DNA from: an uncultured Burkholderiales bacterium
Lineage (GTDB): Bacteria; Pseudomonadota; Gammaproteobacteria; Burkholderiales; Burkholderiaceae_D
Assembly: GCA_937872165.1 (NCBI GenBank)
Contig: CALMOR010000066.1
Span: forward strand, 1 to 13,196
Length of the DNA: 13,196 bases
Direction: 5' to 3'
Of this stretch, positions 5,790-13,196 are shown in pieces. How positions within the stretch are numbered: the first letter of the stretch is position 1; the number at the start of each line of letters is the position of its first letter. The notes beneath the pieces are model-generated. The model searched no databases. It was not told the DNA's origin and saw only the letters and a program-made list of their open reading frames with translations. The translations under genes and the position numbers were made by a program.

Positions 5790-6943
5790 TCCGACAGGAA
5801 CGTGAAGCGGTTGCCGGCGATCTTCCCCATCACGCGGGCCCGCTGATCGAAGCCTTGATGGTCCGCCGCGCTGAGGTTCATCACGCCCTGCGGCACCGTC
5901 AGATTCTTCGTGCTCTCGATCGCGTCGCGCAGCGCCTTGCGGAATTCGGGCGTGCCGGGCTGCGCCACCTTCAACGCCTTCGGAAGCGCGTCGGCCAGCA
6001 GCAGCCAGGCGCCCCACGCATCGCACGCGAACTGCGTCGCCGAGTCGGGACCGTGCAACGCCTCGTACTTCTTCACGAAGTCGACTGCGACCTTCTTCGA
6101 CGCCACATCGTTCGGCAACTGCTGCGCGACGACACCGGGTCCGGTCGGGAAGATCGTGCCCTCGACGTCCTTGCCGCCGACCTTCAGGAACTCGGGCGTG
6201 GCGATGCCGTGGGTCTGGAAGATGCGGCCCCGGTAGTTGCGCTGCACGAGCGCGAGCTGCGGCGTGACCGACGGCGTGCCGGCACCCGCGATCAGGATCG
6301 CGTCGGGATTCGCGGCCATCAGCTTCAACACCTGGCCGGTCACCGACGTATCCGTGCGGTTATAACGCTCGACGTCGACGACGCGGATGCCGCGCAGGTC
6401 GACGAGCCGGTTGATCTCGGTGAGCCAGCTCTCGCCGTACGCGTCGCTGAAGCCGATGAAGCCGAGCGTCCTGACGCCGACGTCGGCCATGTACCTGGTC
6501 ACGGCGGTGGCCATCAGCGAATCGTTCTGCGGCATCTTGAAGGCCCAGTACCGCTTCGCGTCCACCGGCAGCACGATCGACGCGGACGCGGCCAGCGCGA
6601 TCATCGGCGTCTGCGATTCGGCGAGCACGTCCAGCGTCGCGATCGCCGCGGGCGTGGTGTTCGGACCGACGATGACGTCGACCTTGTCCTCGGACGTCAG
6701 CTTGCGCGCGTTCAACACTGCACCGGTCGGCGTGGAGCCGTCGTCGAGAACGATGTACTCGATCTTCCTGCCGGCGATCTCCGTCGGCCACATCTGCACG
6801 ACGTTCTTGCTCGGAATGCCGATCGACGCGGCGGGACCGGTCGTCGCTAGATCGACGCCGACCCGGATCTGCGCGTGAGCGGAGGTAACCGCCGTCGCCG
6901 CCGACAACGCGACGAGGCACGAACGAGCGAAGCGGATCGACAT
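5786..6943 (-). CDS. LivK-type ABC transporter substrate-binding protein
   Basis: This is a 385-residue periplasmic protein. ATG 6943 is chosen because GGGAGAG lies just upstream; the TTG at 6958 is a longer alternative. Residues 1-24 are a signal peptide (basic SIRFARS, hydrophobic LVALSAATAV, cleavage after AHA before QIRVGV). The mature part follows the two-lobed type I periplasmic fold of the leucine/isoleucine/valine-binding family: GVDLATTGPAASIGI, the ligand-contact stretch VDVIVGPNTTPAAIATLDVL, RTLGFIGFSDAYGESW and PDAILIAGAGTPSV. In that family the protein delivers branched-chain amino acids or other small carboxylates such as aromatic acids and amides to an ABC permease. No permease or ATPase gene is nearby, so this is an orphan binding protein and its ligand is unknown. 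The region in front (6944-6999) is locally AT-rich, as expected for a promoter. Confidence 0.9.
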   Translation of the reverse strand: MSIRFARSCLVALSAATAVTSAHAQIRVGVDLATTGPAASIGIPSKNVVQMWPTEIAGRKIEYIVLDDGSTPTGAVLNARKLTSEDKVDVIVGPNTTPAAIATLDVLAESQTPMIALAASASIVLPVDAKRYWAFKMPQNDSLMATAVTRYMADVGVRTLGFIGFSDAYGESWLTEINRLVDLRGIRVVDVERYNRTDTSVTGQVLKLMAANPDAILIAGAGTPSVTPQLALVQRNYRGRIFQTHGIATPEFLKVGGKDVEGTIFPTGPGVVAQQLPNDVASKKVAVDFVKKYEALHGPDSATQFACDAWGAWLLLADALPKALKVAQPGTPEFRKALRDAIESTKNLTVPQGVMNLSAADHQGFDQRARVMGKIAGNRFTFLSE

Positions 6944-7025
6944 GGGCTCTCCCGACAAGAAGCTTTAGACCTCAACTAAATTGAAGAATACGCGATTCGT
7001 CGAGGAGCCCGGTCGCCCGCGCGCG

Positions 7026-7061
7026 TCCGACGCGGCCTCGGACGCGGCGTCGGACGCGGAA
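7026..7061. repeat. three tandem copies of a 12-base unit
   Basis: TCCGACGCGGCC, TCGGACGCGGCG and TCGGACGCGGAA follow head to tail, just after the stop of the DUF4331 gene. The first and second units also hold an inverted TCCGA/TCGGA pair. It is noncoding as far as I can see and may be a former coding repeat. Confidence 0.5.
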
Positions 7062-7068
7062 CGATCGC

Positions 7069-8618
7069 TCAGTTGAAAGCGCAGGCCGGCCCGCCGCCCT
7101 GCGCGCAGCCCGCTTCGCCCGGATCGAGGTGGCGGCGTTGACGGCCGCTCGGCGAATCGGCCAGATACGGGAAGGCGGTCCTGAACGGGACGTCGTTGAC
7201 GTTGACGCCGTCGCCGAGCGGATACGCATAGGTCGGCCCGGCGAAGATGCCGGCGACCGCGCGCAGCGAGATGTCGACGACGTCGTCGAACAGTCGACGG
7301 CCGTTCGGGTAGCCCGCGGCGTCGCCGCCGATCAACCCGAGGCGACTGGTCGAGCCGGGCGCCGTCGGCGCCACGCCGGTGTTCAGACGCAGCAGGTCGG
7401 CGACCGGACCGGGCGGCGTGCCCGGCGCCGCGATCGGCGGCGCGTACGTGACGAGCGGCAGCAGGTCGGCGCGCGGCGGCGTCGGCACCGCGACGCCGTA
7501 GATCGCGTTCAGCACGCGGGCCAGCGTCGGATTGAGGAAGAACGACGCGAACTGCGCGTCGTTCTTCGGAACGTCCATGCTGAAGCGGTCCTTCGAGCCG
7601 GTCCCGATCAGGAGCTCGTTGATCAACGGATTACCGAGGCGCTGGATCTGGCTGTAGGCACCGCTGCTGACCGCCGCGAGCGGCGTGCGGCGCAGCGTCG
7701 TGCGCGGACGCGAGGTCGTCGCCCAGACGCCGATGGTGGCCGCGGTCGACGTCGCCGGCTCGACGTTGCCGGTGCTCGTCAGGAGCGCGACCGGCACCTC
7801 GATGGCGATCGAGTTGACCGCGTAGCCCGACACCGTGTCGCTCGCGACGTTCGTCAGGCTCGCGTCCTGGACGGCGTCAGCGCGCCGCCTCCGGCGCCGA
7901 CGCGGATGTTGAACGAATCGAACGCGGCGCCGAGGTCGATGAAGAACGGGTCGTCCGCGGTGCCGGCCCAGACCTTCACGCCGGCCACGCTGGTGCTGTA
8001 GATGCCCTGCGCGAACAGCGCCGGATAGTTCGGCATCGTGCGCGGACCGGCGTTGACCGGCACGGCGAAGAACGGATTGCCGGTCGCGTTCAGGATCGGC
8101 GTCGAGACGCCGTTCTTCACCAGCGTGACCGTGTGGCTCCGGCGCGTGCCGAGGCCGGCGCTACCGGGTCCGTCGAGCGCCGTGATGGCCGGCGGAACGA
8201 TCGGCGTGCCCGGCGAAACCGGTGCCGGCGAGTTGGGCGGCGCGTCGAGGCCTGCTGCGGCGCCGACGTAGGCCTGGAACACGTTCGGCAGACGCTGCTC
8301 GGTCGTGAAGCGGACCTGCAGCACCACGTCCTCGACCGCGTCCTGGTTGTTGTCGATCTTGATCTCGTACAGGATGTCCGGATCGAACGGCAACCAGTTC
8401 GGCCCGTTGCCCGGTTCGAGGAACGGATCGACGTTCATCACGAACGTGACGCGCGGCGTGACGCTCGAGTTGTCGTAGCTGCGGAACGCGTGGATATCGG
8501 TGATGTCGGCCTTCTGGTCGAGCGCCACGATCGGCGCCTCGCGATGACTCGACGGATGGGCGGGAAGGGCCGCCAGGGCGACGACCGCGGACAGGACGAG
8601 CTTCGGTAGCAAGCGCAT
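7069..8618 (-). pseudogene. DUF4331-family secreted protein, single frameshift
   Basis: The minus frame starts at ATG 8618 with GAGGCG as ribosome binding site. A signal peptide (MRLLPKLVLSAVVALAALPA) leads to SSHREAPIVALDQKADITDI, FRSYDNSS, GPNWLPFDPDILYEIKIDNN and DAVEDVVLQVRF, the DUF4331 hallmark. That frame stops at TGA 7856-7854 after ALTPSRTRA. The protein continues in another frame with VQDASLTNVASDTVSGYAVN, SIAIEVP, later RRLFDDVVDISLRAVAG and YPLGDGVNVND, then FPYLADSPSGR, down to TGA 7071-7069. One extra G in GGACGGCG (7869-7876) would give LTPVQDASL and one protein of about 516 residues, normal for the family. DUF4331 proteins are exported; their function is unknown. The call is pseudogene if the lesion is real, or an intact gene if it is a sequence error. 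A PEP-CTERM gene lies just upstream on the same strand. Confidence 0.82.
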
Positions 8619-8739
8619 GACACGCCTCTTCGGGTGATGCGTCGTTCGCGAACTCGCGCTCGTGGCGACGCGTGGGGCTGCTTCGGGGGACGGGGTACCG
8701 AAGCGGCCGTGGACGTCCGCTCGGCGATGAAGCCGGGCG

Positions 8740-9096
8740 TCAGTCTCTGCGGCGTGCCATCGGGCGGCGCGCCAGTGCGAGGCCCAGCACGCCGACCGCG
8801 AGCAGGAGCCCGCTCGCGGGTTCGGGTACGGCCCGCACGCCGACGACGTCGAAGAGGTCGATCCCGGAGATCAGCGCGCTGCCCGAATCGGGGACGAAGC
8901 CGCTGCCGCTGTCGAAGGCGAGATCGCTGACGACGGACGCGAAGCCGACCGCGCCGAAGGACAGCGAGTACGCGGGGTCGGGACCGAAGCCGACGTTGAC
9001 GACCGCGAGGTTCTGCGTCGCGCCGCTGCTGCAGCCCGACACGCCGTCGACGCCGGGGAAGGCGCCCCCCAGACAGAGCTGCTCGCCGACCGACAC
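8740..9096 (-). CDS. PEP-CTERM anchor protein, 5' end damaged or unclear
   Basis: The last residues, VPEPASGLLLAVGVLGLALA followed by RRPMARRRD, are a textbook PEP-CTERM tail: the VPEP motif, a hydrophobic helix and a basic end. In Gram-negative bacteria such tails are recognised by exosortase, which processes surface or exopolysaccharide-associated proteins. Before it lies a Gly-, Ser- and Asp-rich secreted-type segment (LAVVNVGFGPDPAYSLSFGA). The listed start is a GTG (VSVGEQLCLGG) without a ribosome binding site. The frame is in fact open back to 9327 and reads NAAHVFQVDSLHGP near 9250, but has no ATG, GTG or TTG there and no signal peptide. A PEP-CTERM protein needs a signal peptide, so the 5' end is probably lost or frameshifted. 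No exosortase gene is in the window. It precedes the DUF4331 gene by 121 bases and could share its transcript. Confidence 0.6.
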   Translation of the reverse strand: MSVGEQLCLGGAFPGVDGVSGCSSGATQNLAVVNVGFGPDPAYSLSFGAVGFASVVSDLAFDSGSGFVPDSGSALISGIDLFDVVGVRAVPEPASGLLLAVGVLGLALARRPMARRRD

Positions 9097-9327
9097 GGCG
9101 GCGTCGCCGTTGCGATCGGCGGTGGGGTCGCGAGCGCAATTACCGTACCAATTCCGCTTGTCGCCGATGCGGTTGGAAGAGCCTTTGAAGCCGCGGCGAT
9201 CGGTGCTGGGGCCGTGTAAAGAATCGACCTGAAAGACGTGAGCCGCATTTAAGGAGGGCGATATGTACGGAGATCGACTGCGATCGGCTTCGCTGCGCTT
9301 CGTGCAATTGCCGAACGACAGCGGGCG

Positions 9328-10443
9328 TCACCGCATGCCGAACGTCGAGTGCTCGAACAGGTCCTTGTACTCGCGGGGCTGGGAGCGCCAATACTGCGGC
9401 GGCGCCGACACCGTGGCACCGAGCTTCGCCGCCGCATGCCACGGCCAGCGCGGGTCGTACAGCATCGCGCGCGCCAGGGCGACGGCGTCGGCTTCGCCGT
9501 CCGCGACGATGGCCTCGGCCTGCTCCGCTTCGGTGATGAGGCCGACGGCGATCGTCGGCAATCCGACCTCGGCCTTGATGCGCTTCGCGAACGGCACCTG
9601 ATAACCGGGCCCGAGCTGAATCGACTGCTGCGGCGACACGCCGCCGCTCGACACGTCGATGGCCGCACAGCCGCGCGCCTTCAGCGCCGCGGCCAGCACG
9701 ACCGACGATTCGAGATCCCATCCGCCGTCGACCCAGTCGCTCGCCGACAGGCGCACCCAGACCGGCCTCTCTACCGGGAACGCGTCGCGCACGACATCGA
9801 ACAGCTCGAGCACGAAGCGCATGCGGTTCTCGAGGCTGCCGCCGTACGCGTCGGTGCGGCGGTTCGCGAGCGGCGACAGGAATTCGTGCAGCAGGTAGCC
9901 GTGCGCCGCATGCAGTTCGATGCCGTCGAAACCGAGCCGCGCGGCGCGTCTCGCGGTCGCGGCGAAGTCGTCCCGCACGCGCTGCAGGCCATCGGCGTCG
10001 AGCGCCGTCGGCGCGTCCTCGCCCGGCGAATGCGCCACGGCCGACGGTGCCTCGGCCGTCCACGAGCCGGGCTCGCCGACCGGGATCTGCCTGCCGCCGT
10101 CCCACGGCGCGCGGCTCGACGCCTTGCGGCCCGCGTGCGCGAGCTGGATCGCGATCGCGATCGGCGCATGGGCGCGCATCGCCTTCAGCACGCGGCCGAG
10201 ACCTTCCTCGTTCGCGTCCGAATAGAGGCCGAGGTCGCCGGGCGTGATGCGGGCCTCGGGCGAGACCGCGGTCGCCTCGACGATCAACAGTCCGGCGCCG
10301 GACAGCGCGAGATGGCCGAGGTGGATCATGTGCCAGTCGCCGGCCGTGCCTTCGTCGGCCGAGTACTGGCACATCGGCGCCACGACGATGCGGTTGGCGA
10401 GATGCAGGCCACCGATCCGCAACGGTTCGAAGAGACGGCTCAT
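9328..10443 (-). CDS. Old Yellow Enzyme-type NADH:flavin oxidoreductase (YqjM/XenA class)
   Basis: This is an intact 371-residue FMN-dependent ene-reductase. The start ATG 10443 has GAGG 6 bases upstream. MSRLFEPLRIGGLHLANRIV then APMCQYSA puts Cys25 and Tyr27 at the flavin and substrate positions that define the YqjM/XenA class. Further hallmarks are QLAHAGRK (100-107), the substrate-binding pair His178 and His181 in ELHAAHGYLLHEFLSPLANR, RTDAYGGSLENR (196-207) and VWVRLSASD with Arg231. The C-terminal PQYWRSQPREY carries a Trp like that reported for XenA. Family members reduce activated C=C bonds of enones, nitro compounds or xenobiotics with NAD(P)H. The natural substrate is not shown. The gene diverges from the glucan synthase across 172 bases and is followed by the PEP-CTERM frame. 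Confidence 0.93.
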   Translation of the reverse strand: MSRLFEPLRIGGLHLANRIVVAPMCQYSADEGTAGDWHMIHLGHLALSGAGLLIVEATAVSPEARITPGDLGLYSDANEEGLGRVLKAMRAHAPIAIAIQLAHAGRKASSRAPWDGGRQIPVGEPGSWTAEAPSAVAHSPGEDAPTALDADGLQRVRDDFAATARRAARLGFDGIELHAAHGYLLHEFLSPLANRRTDAYGGSLENRMRFVLELFDVVRDAFPVERPVWVRLSASDWVDGGWDLESSVVLAAALKARGCAAIDVSSGGVSPQQSIQLGPGYQVPFAKRIKAEVGLPTIAVGLITEAEQAEAIVADGEADAVALARAMLYDPRWPWHAAAKLGATVSAPPQYWRSQPREYKDLFEHSTFGMR

Positions 10444-10602
10444 GACGACCTCGTGGGTTGCGACGCGCGATCGTCCTCGAACCGCGCCGGGCCGCCGATT
10501 CTATGCGGGTGGTGGGCCGCGCCCCCGCTCCTGGCCGTTTTCGGACATCGTCCCACAAGCACGTCGTCGCGTCGTCGGGCGGCGAATCCGTTCGCGTTGC
10601 CG

Positions 10603-10615
10603 TATAAGCGATCCG
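10603..10615 (+). promoter_or_regulatory. possible -10 box of a leaderless glucan synthase transcript
   Basis: TATAAG at 10603-10608 matches the -10 consensus in five of six positions and lies 7 bases before the ATG at 10616. No Shine-Dalgarno site is visible. A transcript from this box would start at or next to the ATG. No good -35 box lies 16-18 bases upstream, so this is tentative. Confidence 0.25.
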
Positions 10616-13153
10616 ATGATCATTCCTGCCCCTCGCTCCCGCCGCACCCGTCGCACCGAAAGCCCCGGCTCGCTATGGAGCGATCCGTCGCCGGTCCGCG
10701 AGGAACTGTTCGGTATCGATCGTCTCGAGCAGCATGCGCGCAGCCTCGCGGAGGCGCAGCCGGTGACCGACGCACCGCCGTCGGTGCCGTCCCTGCATGC
10801 CCGACTCGACGACAACGCGGCCGTGCTGCTCGCCGCCTATCGCTCCAGCGCGGTCGAGCTCGCCGGCGGTCGCGGCGCGGTGCCGGCCGCCGAGTGGCTG
10901 CTCGACAACTACCACCTCGTCGAAGAGCAGGTGCTCGAAGCGCGCGACCATCTGCCGGTCGGCTTCTACAAGCAGCTGCCGAAGCTCGCCGACGGACCTT
11001 TCGCCGGCTATCCGCGCGTGTTCGGCATCGCGTGGGCGTTCGTCGCCCACACCGACAGCCACTTCGACCCCGAGGTCCTGCGACGCTTCATCGCGGCGTA
11101 TAAGAGCGTGGAGCCGCTGACCATCGGCGAGCTGTGGGCCGTCGCGATCACGCTGAAGATCGTGCTGATCGAGAACCTGCGCCGGCTCGCCGACGAGATC
11201 ACGCAGGAGCGCATCGAACGCGACGATGCCGAAGCCCTCGCCGATCGCCTGCTCGAGGTCGGCAGCGAGAGGTCCGCGCTCGAGGCCGACATCGCGACGC
11301 GGTCGATCGCGAACCTGTCCGAGATCTTCGCGGCGCAACTCACGAAGCGCCTGCGCAACCAGGACCCGATGACGACGCCCGCGCTCGGCTGGCTCGAGGA
11401 ACGCCTGAACCGTCAGGGTTCGTCGATCGAACTCGTCGTGCAGCGGGCCCATCAGCGCCAGGCCGCGTCCAACGTCACCGTGCGCAACATCATCCTCAGC
11501 ATGCGGATGATGAGCGACATCGCGTGGACCGACCTGTTCGAACGCATGAGCCTCGTCGACGCGCGGCTGCGGGCCGACAGCGCCTTCGCCGCGATGGACT
11601 TCTCGACGCGCCACCTCTATCGCGGCGCGATCGAGACACTGGCGCGCTGGTCTGCGCATTCAGAGCTCGAGGTGGCAGCGCTCGCGCTTCGCGCCGCGAA
11701 CGAGACGCGGGCTGCCGCAGAGGACGAGGTCGAGGCCAGGCGCGTCGCGGACCCGGGCCATCACCTGATCGGCAACGGTCGCGCGGCCTTCGAACGATCG
11801 CTCGGCTTCAGGCCCACGCTCGCGCTGCGCGTCGAGCGTCTCGTGATCCGCGGCGGCATGGGCGGCTACATCGTCGCGAACCTCGCCGTCGCCGCGGCGC
11901 TTCTCGCCGTCGCGATGACGGCGCTCGACCAGCCGATGACGCGCGGTGCGCCGCTGATCGGCTTCGCGCTCTTCGCGTTCCTCCCGTTCACCGAGGCGGC
12001 GACCGCGCTGGTCAATCGCCTGCTCGGCTCTTTCGTGATGCCGGAACCGTTGCCAGGCCTCGAGCTGCTGGACGGAGCACCGGCCTCTCTGCGCACGCTG
12101 GTCGCGATCCCGACGCTGCTGAACGGTCCCGAGGACCTGTGCGAGCAGGTCGAGCGGCTCGAGGTCCATTACCTGTCGGGGTCGACCGGCGAGGTCCACT
12201 TCGCGCTCGTCACCGACTGGCCCGACGCCGACGCCGCGCTGGTCGACGGCGACGAGGCCTTGCTCGCGAGAGCCGTCGAGGAGATCGCGAAGCTGAACCG
12301 GCGCCATCCGCCGCTGTCTGCCGGACCACGCTTCCTGCTGCTGCATCGCCGCCGCGTGTTCGACGCGTCCGAGCAGCGCTGGATGGGTTGGGAGAGGAAG
12401 CGCGGCAAGCTGCACGAGCTCGACCGTCTGCTGCGCGGCGCGACCGACACCACCTTCACGGAAGTCGCCGGCGCCTCGACGCGGGTACCCGAGCAGGTGC
12501 GCTACGTGATCACGCTCGATGCCGACACGCGGCTGCCGCGCGACACGGCACTGCGCCTGATCGGGAAGATGGCGCATCCGCTGAACGCGCCGCGCTTCGA
12601 TCGCGAACGCCAGCGCATCGTCGACGGCTACGGGATCCTGCAGCCGCGCGTCACGCCGGCTCTGCCGATGGGACGGGACGGGTCGTTCTACCAGCGCGTG
12701 TTCTCGGGGCCCTCGGGCATCGACCCGTATGCGGCGGCGGCTTCGAACGTCTACCAGGACCTGATCGGCGAAGGGTCGTTCACCGGCAAGGGCATCTACG
12801 ACATCGACGCGTTCGAAGCCGCGCTCGCGGGTCGCGTGCCCGACGACACGCTGCTCAGCCACGACCTCTTCGAAGGCATCTTCGTGCGCGCCGGCCTCGC
12901 GACCGACGTCGAGCTGATCGACGAGTTCCCGTCGCGCTACGACGTCGACGCGAAGCGCCAGGACCGCTGGACGCGCGGCGACTGGCAGCTCGTTCCGTGG
13001 GTCTTCGGCCACTTCCGCGGGCCGCGTTCCGTGCCGGCCGACGGACGCTGGAAGATGATCGACAACCTGCGACGATCGCTGGTCGCGCCGTCCACGCTGA
13101 TCGCCTTCGCGATCAGCGCGCTGCTGCCGACGTTCCAGGAAGTGGCGGAGTAG
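10616..13153 (+). CDS. ndvB: cyclic beta-1,2-glucan synthase (NdvB/ChvB type), N-terminal part, ends at TAG
   Basis: From ATG 10616 to the TAG this gives 845 residues; full-length family members are about 2,800. The order matches the N-terminal third: ELFGIDRLEQHARSLAEAQ (30-48), AAEWLLDNYHLVEEQV (91-106), FYKQLPKLADGPFAGYPRVF (117-136), AFVAHTDSHFDPE (141-153), PLTIGELWAVAITLKIVLIE (167-186), membrane segments at about 415-437 and 445-470, then the glycosyltransferase domain. That domain has the DAD metal/UDP-glucose motif at 635-637 in ITLDADTRLPRD, GYGILQPRVTP (671-681), SHDLFEG (748-754) and RWTRGDWQ (784-791). A third membrane helix starts at about 823. The enzyme sits in the inner membrane and builds cyclic glucans for the periplasm. 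The TAG falls where homologues run on into a membrane helix. The next 43 bases read AMLLAKNALPIFVP in frame, so the stop may be a Trp TGG-to-TAG change. In that case the gene crosses the right edge. Confidence 0.88.
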   Translation: MIIPAPRSRRTRRTESPGSLWSDPSPVREELFGIDRLEQHARSLAEAQPVTDAPPSVPSLHARLDDNAAVLLAAYRSSAVELAGGRGAVPAAEWLLDNYHLVEEQVLEARDHLPVGFYKQLPKLADGPFAGYPRVFGIAWAFVAHTDSHFDPEVLRRFIAAYKSVEPLTIGELWAVAITLKIVLIENLRRLADEITQERIERDDAEALADRLLEVGSERSALEADIATRSIANLSEIFAAQLTKRLRNQDPMTTPALGWLEERLNRQGSSIELVVQRAHQRQAASNVTVRNIILSMRMMSDIAWTDLFERMSLVDARLRADSAFAAMDFSTRHLYRGAIETLARWSAHSELEVAALALRAANETRAAAEDEVEARRVADPGHHLIGNGRAAFERSLGFRPTLALRVERLVIRGGMGGYIVANLAVAAALLAVAMTALDQPMTRGAPLIGFALFAFLPFTEAATALVNRLLGSFVMPEPLPGLELLDGAPASLRTLVAIPTLLNGPEDLCEQVERLEVHYLSGSTGEVHFALVTDWPDADAALVDGDEALLARAVEEIAKLNRRHPPLSAGPRFLLLHRRRVFDASEQRWMGWERKRGKLHELDRLLRGATDTTFTEVAGASTRVPEQVRYVITLDADTRLPRDTALRLIGKMAHPLNAPRFDRERQRIVDGYGILQPRVTPALPMGRDGSFYQRVFSGPSGIDPYAAAASNVYQDLIGEGSFTGKGIYDIDAFEAALAGRVPDDTLLSHDLFEGIFVRAGLATDVELIDEFPSRYDVDAKRQDRWTRGDWQLVPWVFGHFRGPRSVPADGRWKMIDNLRRSLVAPSTLIAFAISALLPTFQEVAE

Positions 13154-13196
13154 GCGATGCTGCTCGCGAAGAACGCGTTGCCGATCTTCGTGCCGG

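Noticed and set aside
6943..6958. TTG start for the binding protein
   Set aside because: It would put extra residues before a normal signal peptide, and the ribosome binding site GGGAGAG fits ATG 6943.
7854..7885. Programmed frameshift in the DUF4331 gene
   Set aside because: No slippery heptamer or downstream structure is evident, and the family is normally in one frame; a deletion or error is simpler.
8871..9248. Frame from ATG 9248 as the true front of the PEP-CTERM protein
   Set aside because: It is in a different phase, lacks a ribosome binding site and is Ala/Thr/Ser-rich shadow sequence; it would need a frameshift that I cannot place.
10244..10615. Upstream in-frame extension of the glucan synthase frame
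   Set aside because: It runs antisense through the start of the flavin enzyme gene and has no family similarity; similarity starts after ATG 10616.
9140..11103. Long frames on the opposite strands and other phases of the flavin enzyme and glucan synthase genes
   Set aside because: They are arginine-rich shadow translations produced by high GC in the third codon position, with no recognisable domains.
11660..13012. 450-codon minus-strand frame opposite the glucan synthase
   Set aside because: It is an antisense shadow of a gene with strong family motifs; the translation is low-complexity and Arg-rich.
1..13196. CRISPR arrays, tRNA or rRNA genes, insertion sequences, prophage genes
   Set aside because: No regularly spaced repeats, no recognisable RNA gene and no transposase or phage protein motifs were seen on either strand.

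Overview
The DNA is GC-rich, with about 68% GC in two hand-counted lines of the intact genes. It encodes proteins typical of a Gram-negative proteobacterium: the end of an MlaA/VacJ-type outer-membrane lipoprotein, a LivK-type periplasmic binding protein, an NdvB/ChvB-type cyclic glucan synthase, LysR regulators and a PEP-CTERM sorting tail. The combination fits Betaproteobacteria (Burkholderiales or Rhodocyclales-like) best. That assignment is inferred from gene content only.

Layout. 2-364 (+) is the C-terminal end of an MlaA-like lipoprotein. About 492-4700 is a decayed, accessory-looking stretch. It opens with a divergent pair, a frameshifted short-chain dehydrogenase (-) and a LysR regulator (+) that has lost the end of its effector domain. 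It closes with a second, frameshifted and truncated LysR gene (+, 4220-4697). Between these wrecks lies an apparently intact minus-strand operon (3895 down to 2052): a 71-residue peptide with an excellent ribosome binding site, a DUF6895-type protein of about 318 residues, and an overlapping 212-residue protein of unknown function. The DUF6895 gene has locally lower GC (52-53% in sampled lines), which suggests it was acquired. This operon is the best candidate here for an undescribed system. Its function is unknown; a modified-peptide or toxin-like system is only a hypothesis.

4864-10443 is more ordinary. An arylformamidase-like alpha/beta hydrolase (+) converges on an orphan LivK-type binding protein (-), and the two stop codons lie in the two arms of one hairpin. 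Then come a DUF4331 secreted protein broken by one apparent 1-base deletion, a PEP-CTERM protein without a visible signal peptide or good start, and a YqjM/XenA-class Old Yellow Enzyme, all on the minus strand. Divergent from that enzyme, 10616 to the right edge encodes the N-terminal third of a cyclic beta-1,2-glucan synthase. Its frame meets a TAG at 13151-13153 where the protein seems to continue with a tryptophan.

At least four genes carry small lesions, several of them explained by one missing G next to another G. Either this lineage is losing genes or the assembly has small errors. Raw reads would decide, and the pseudogene calls should be read with that in mind. I saw no tRNA, rRNA, transposase, CRISPR array or attachment site.
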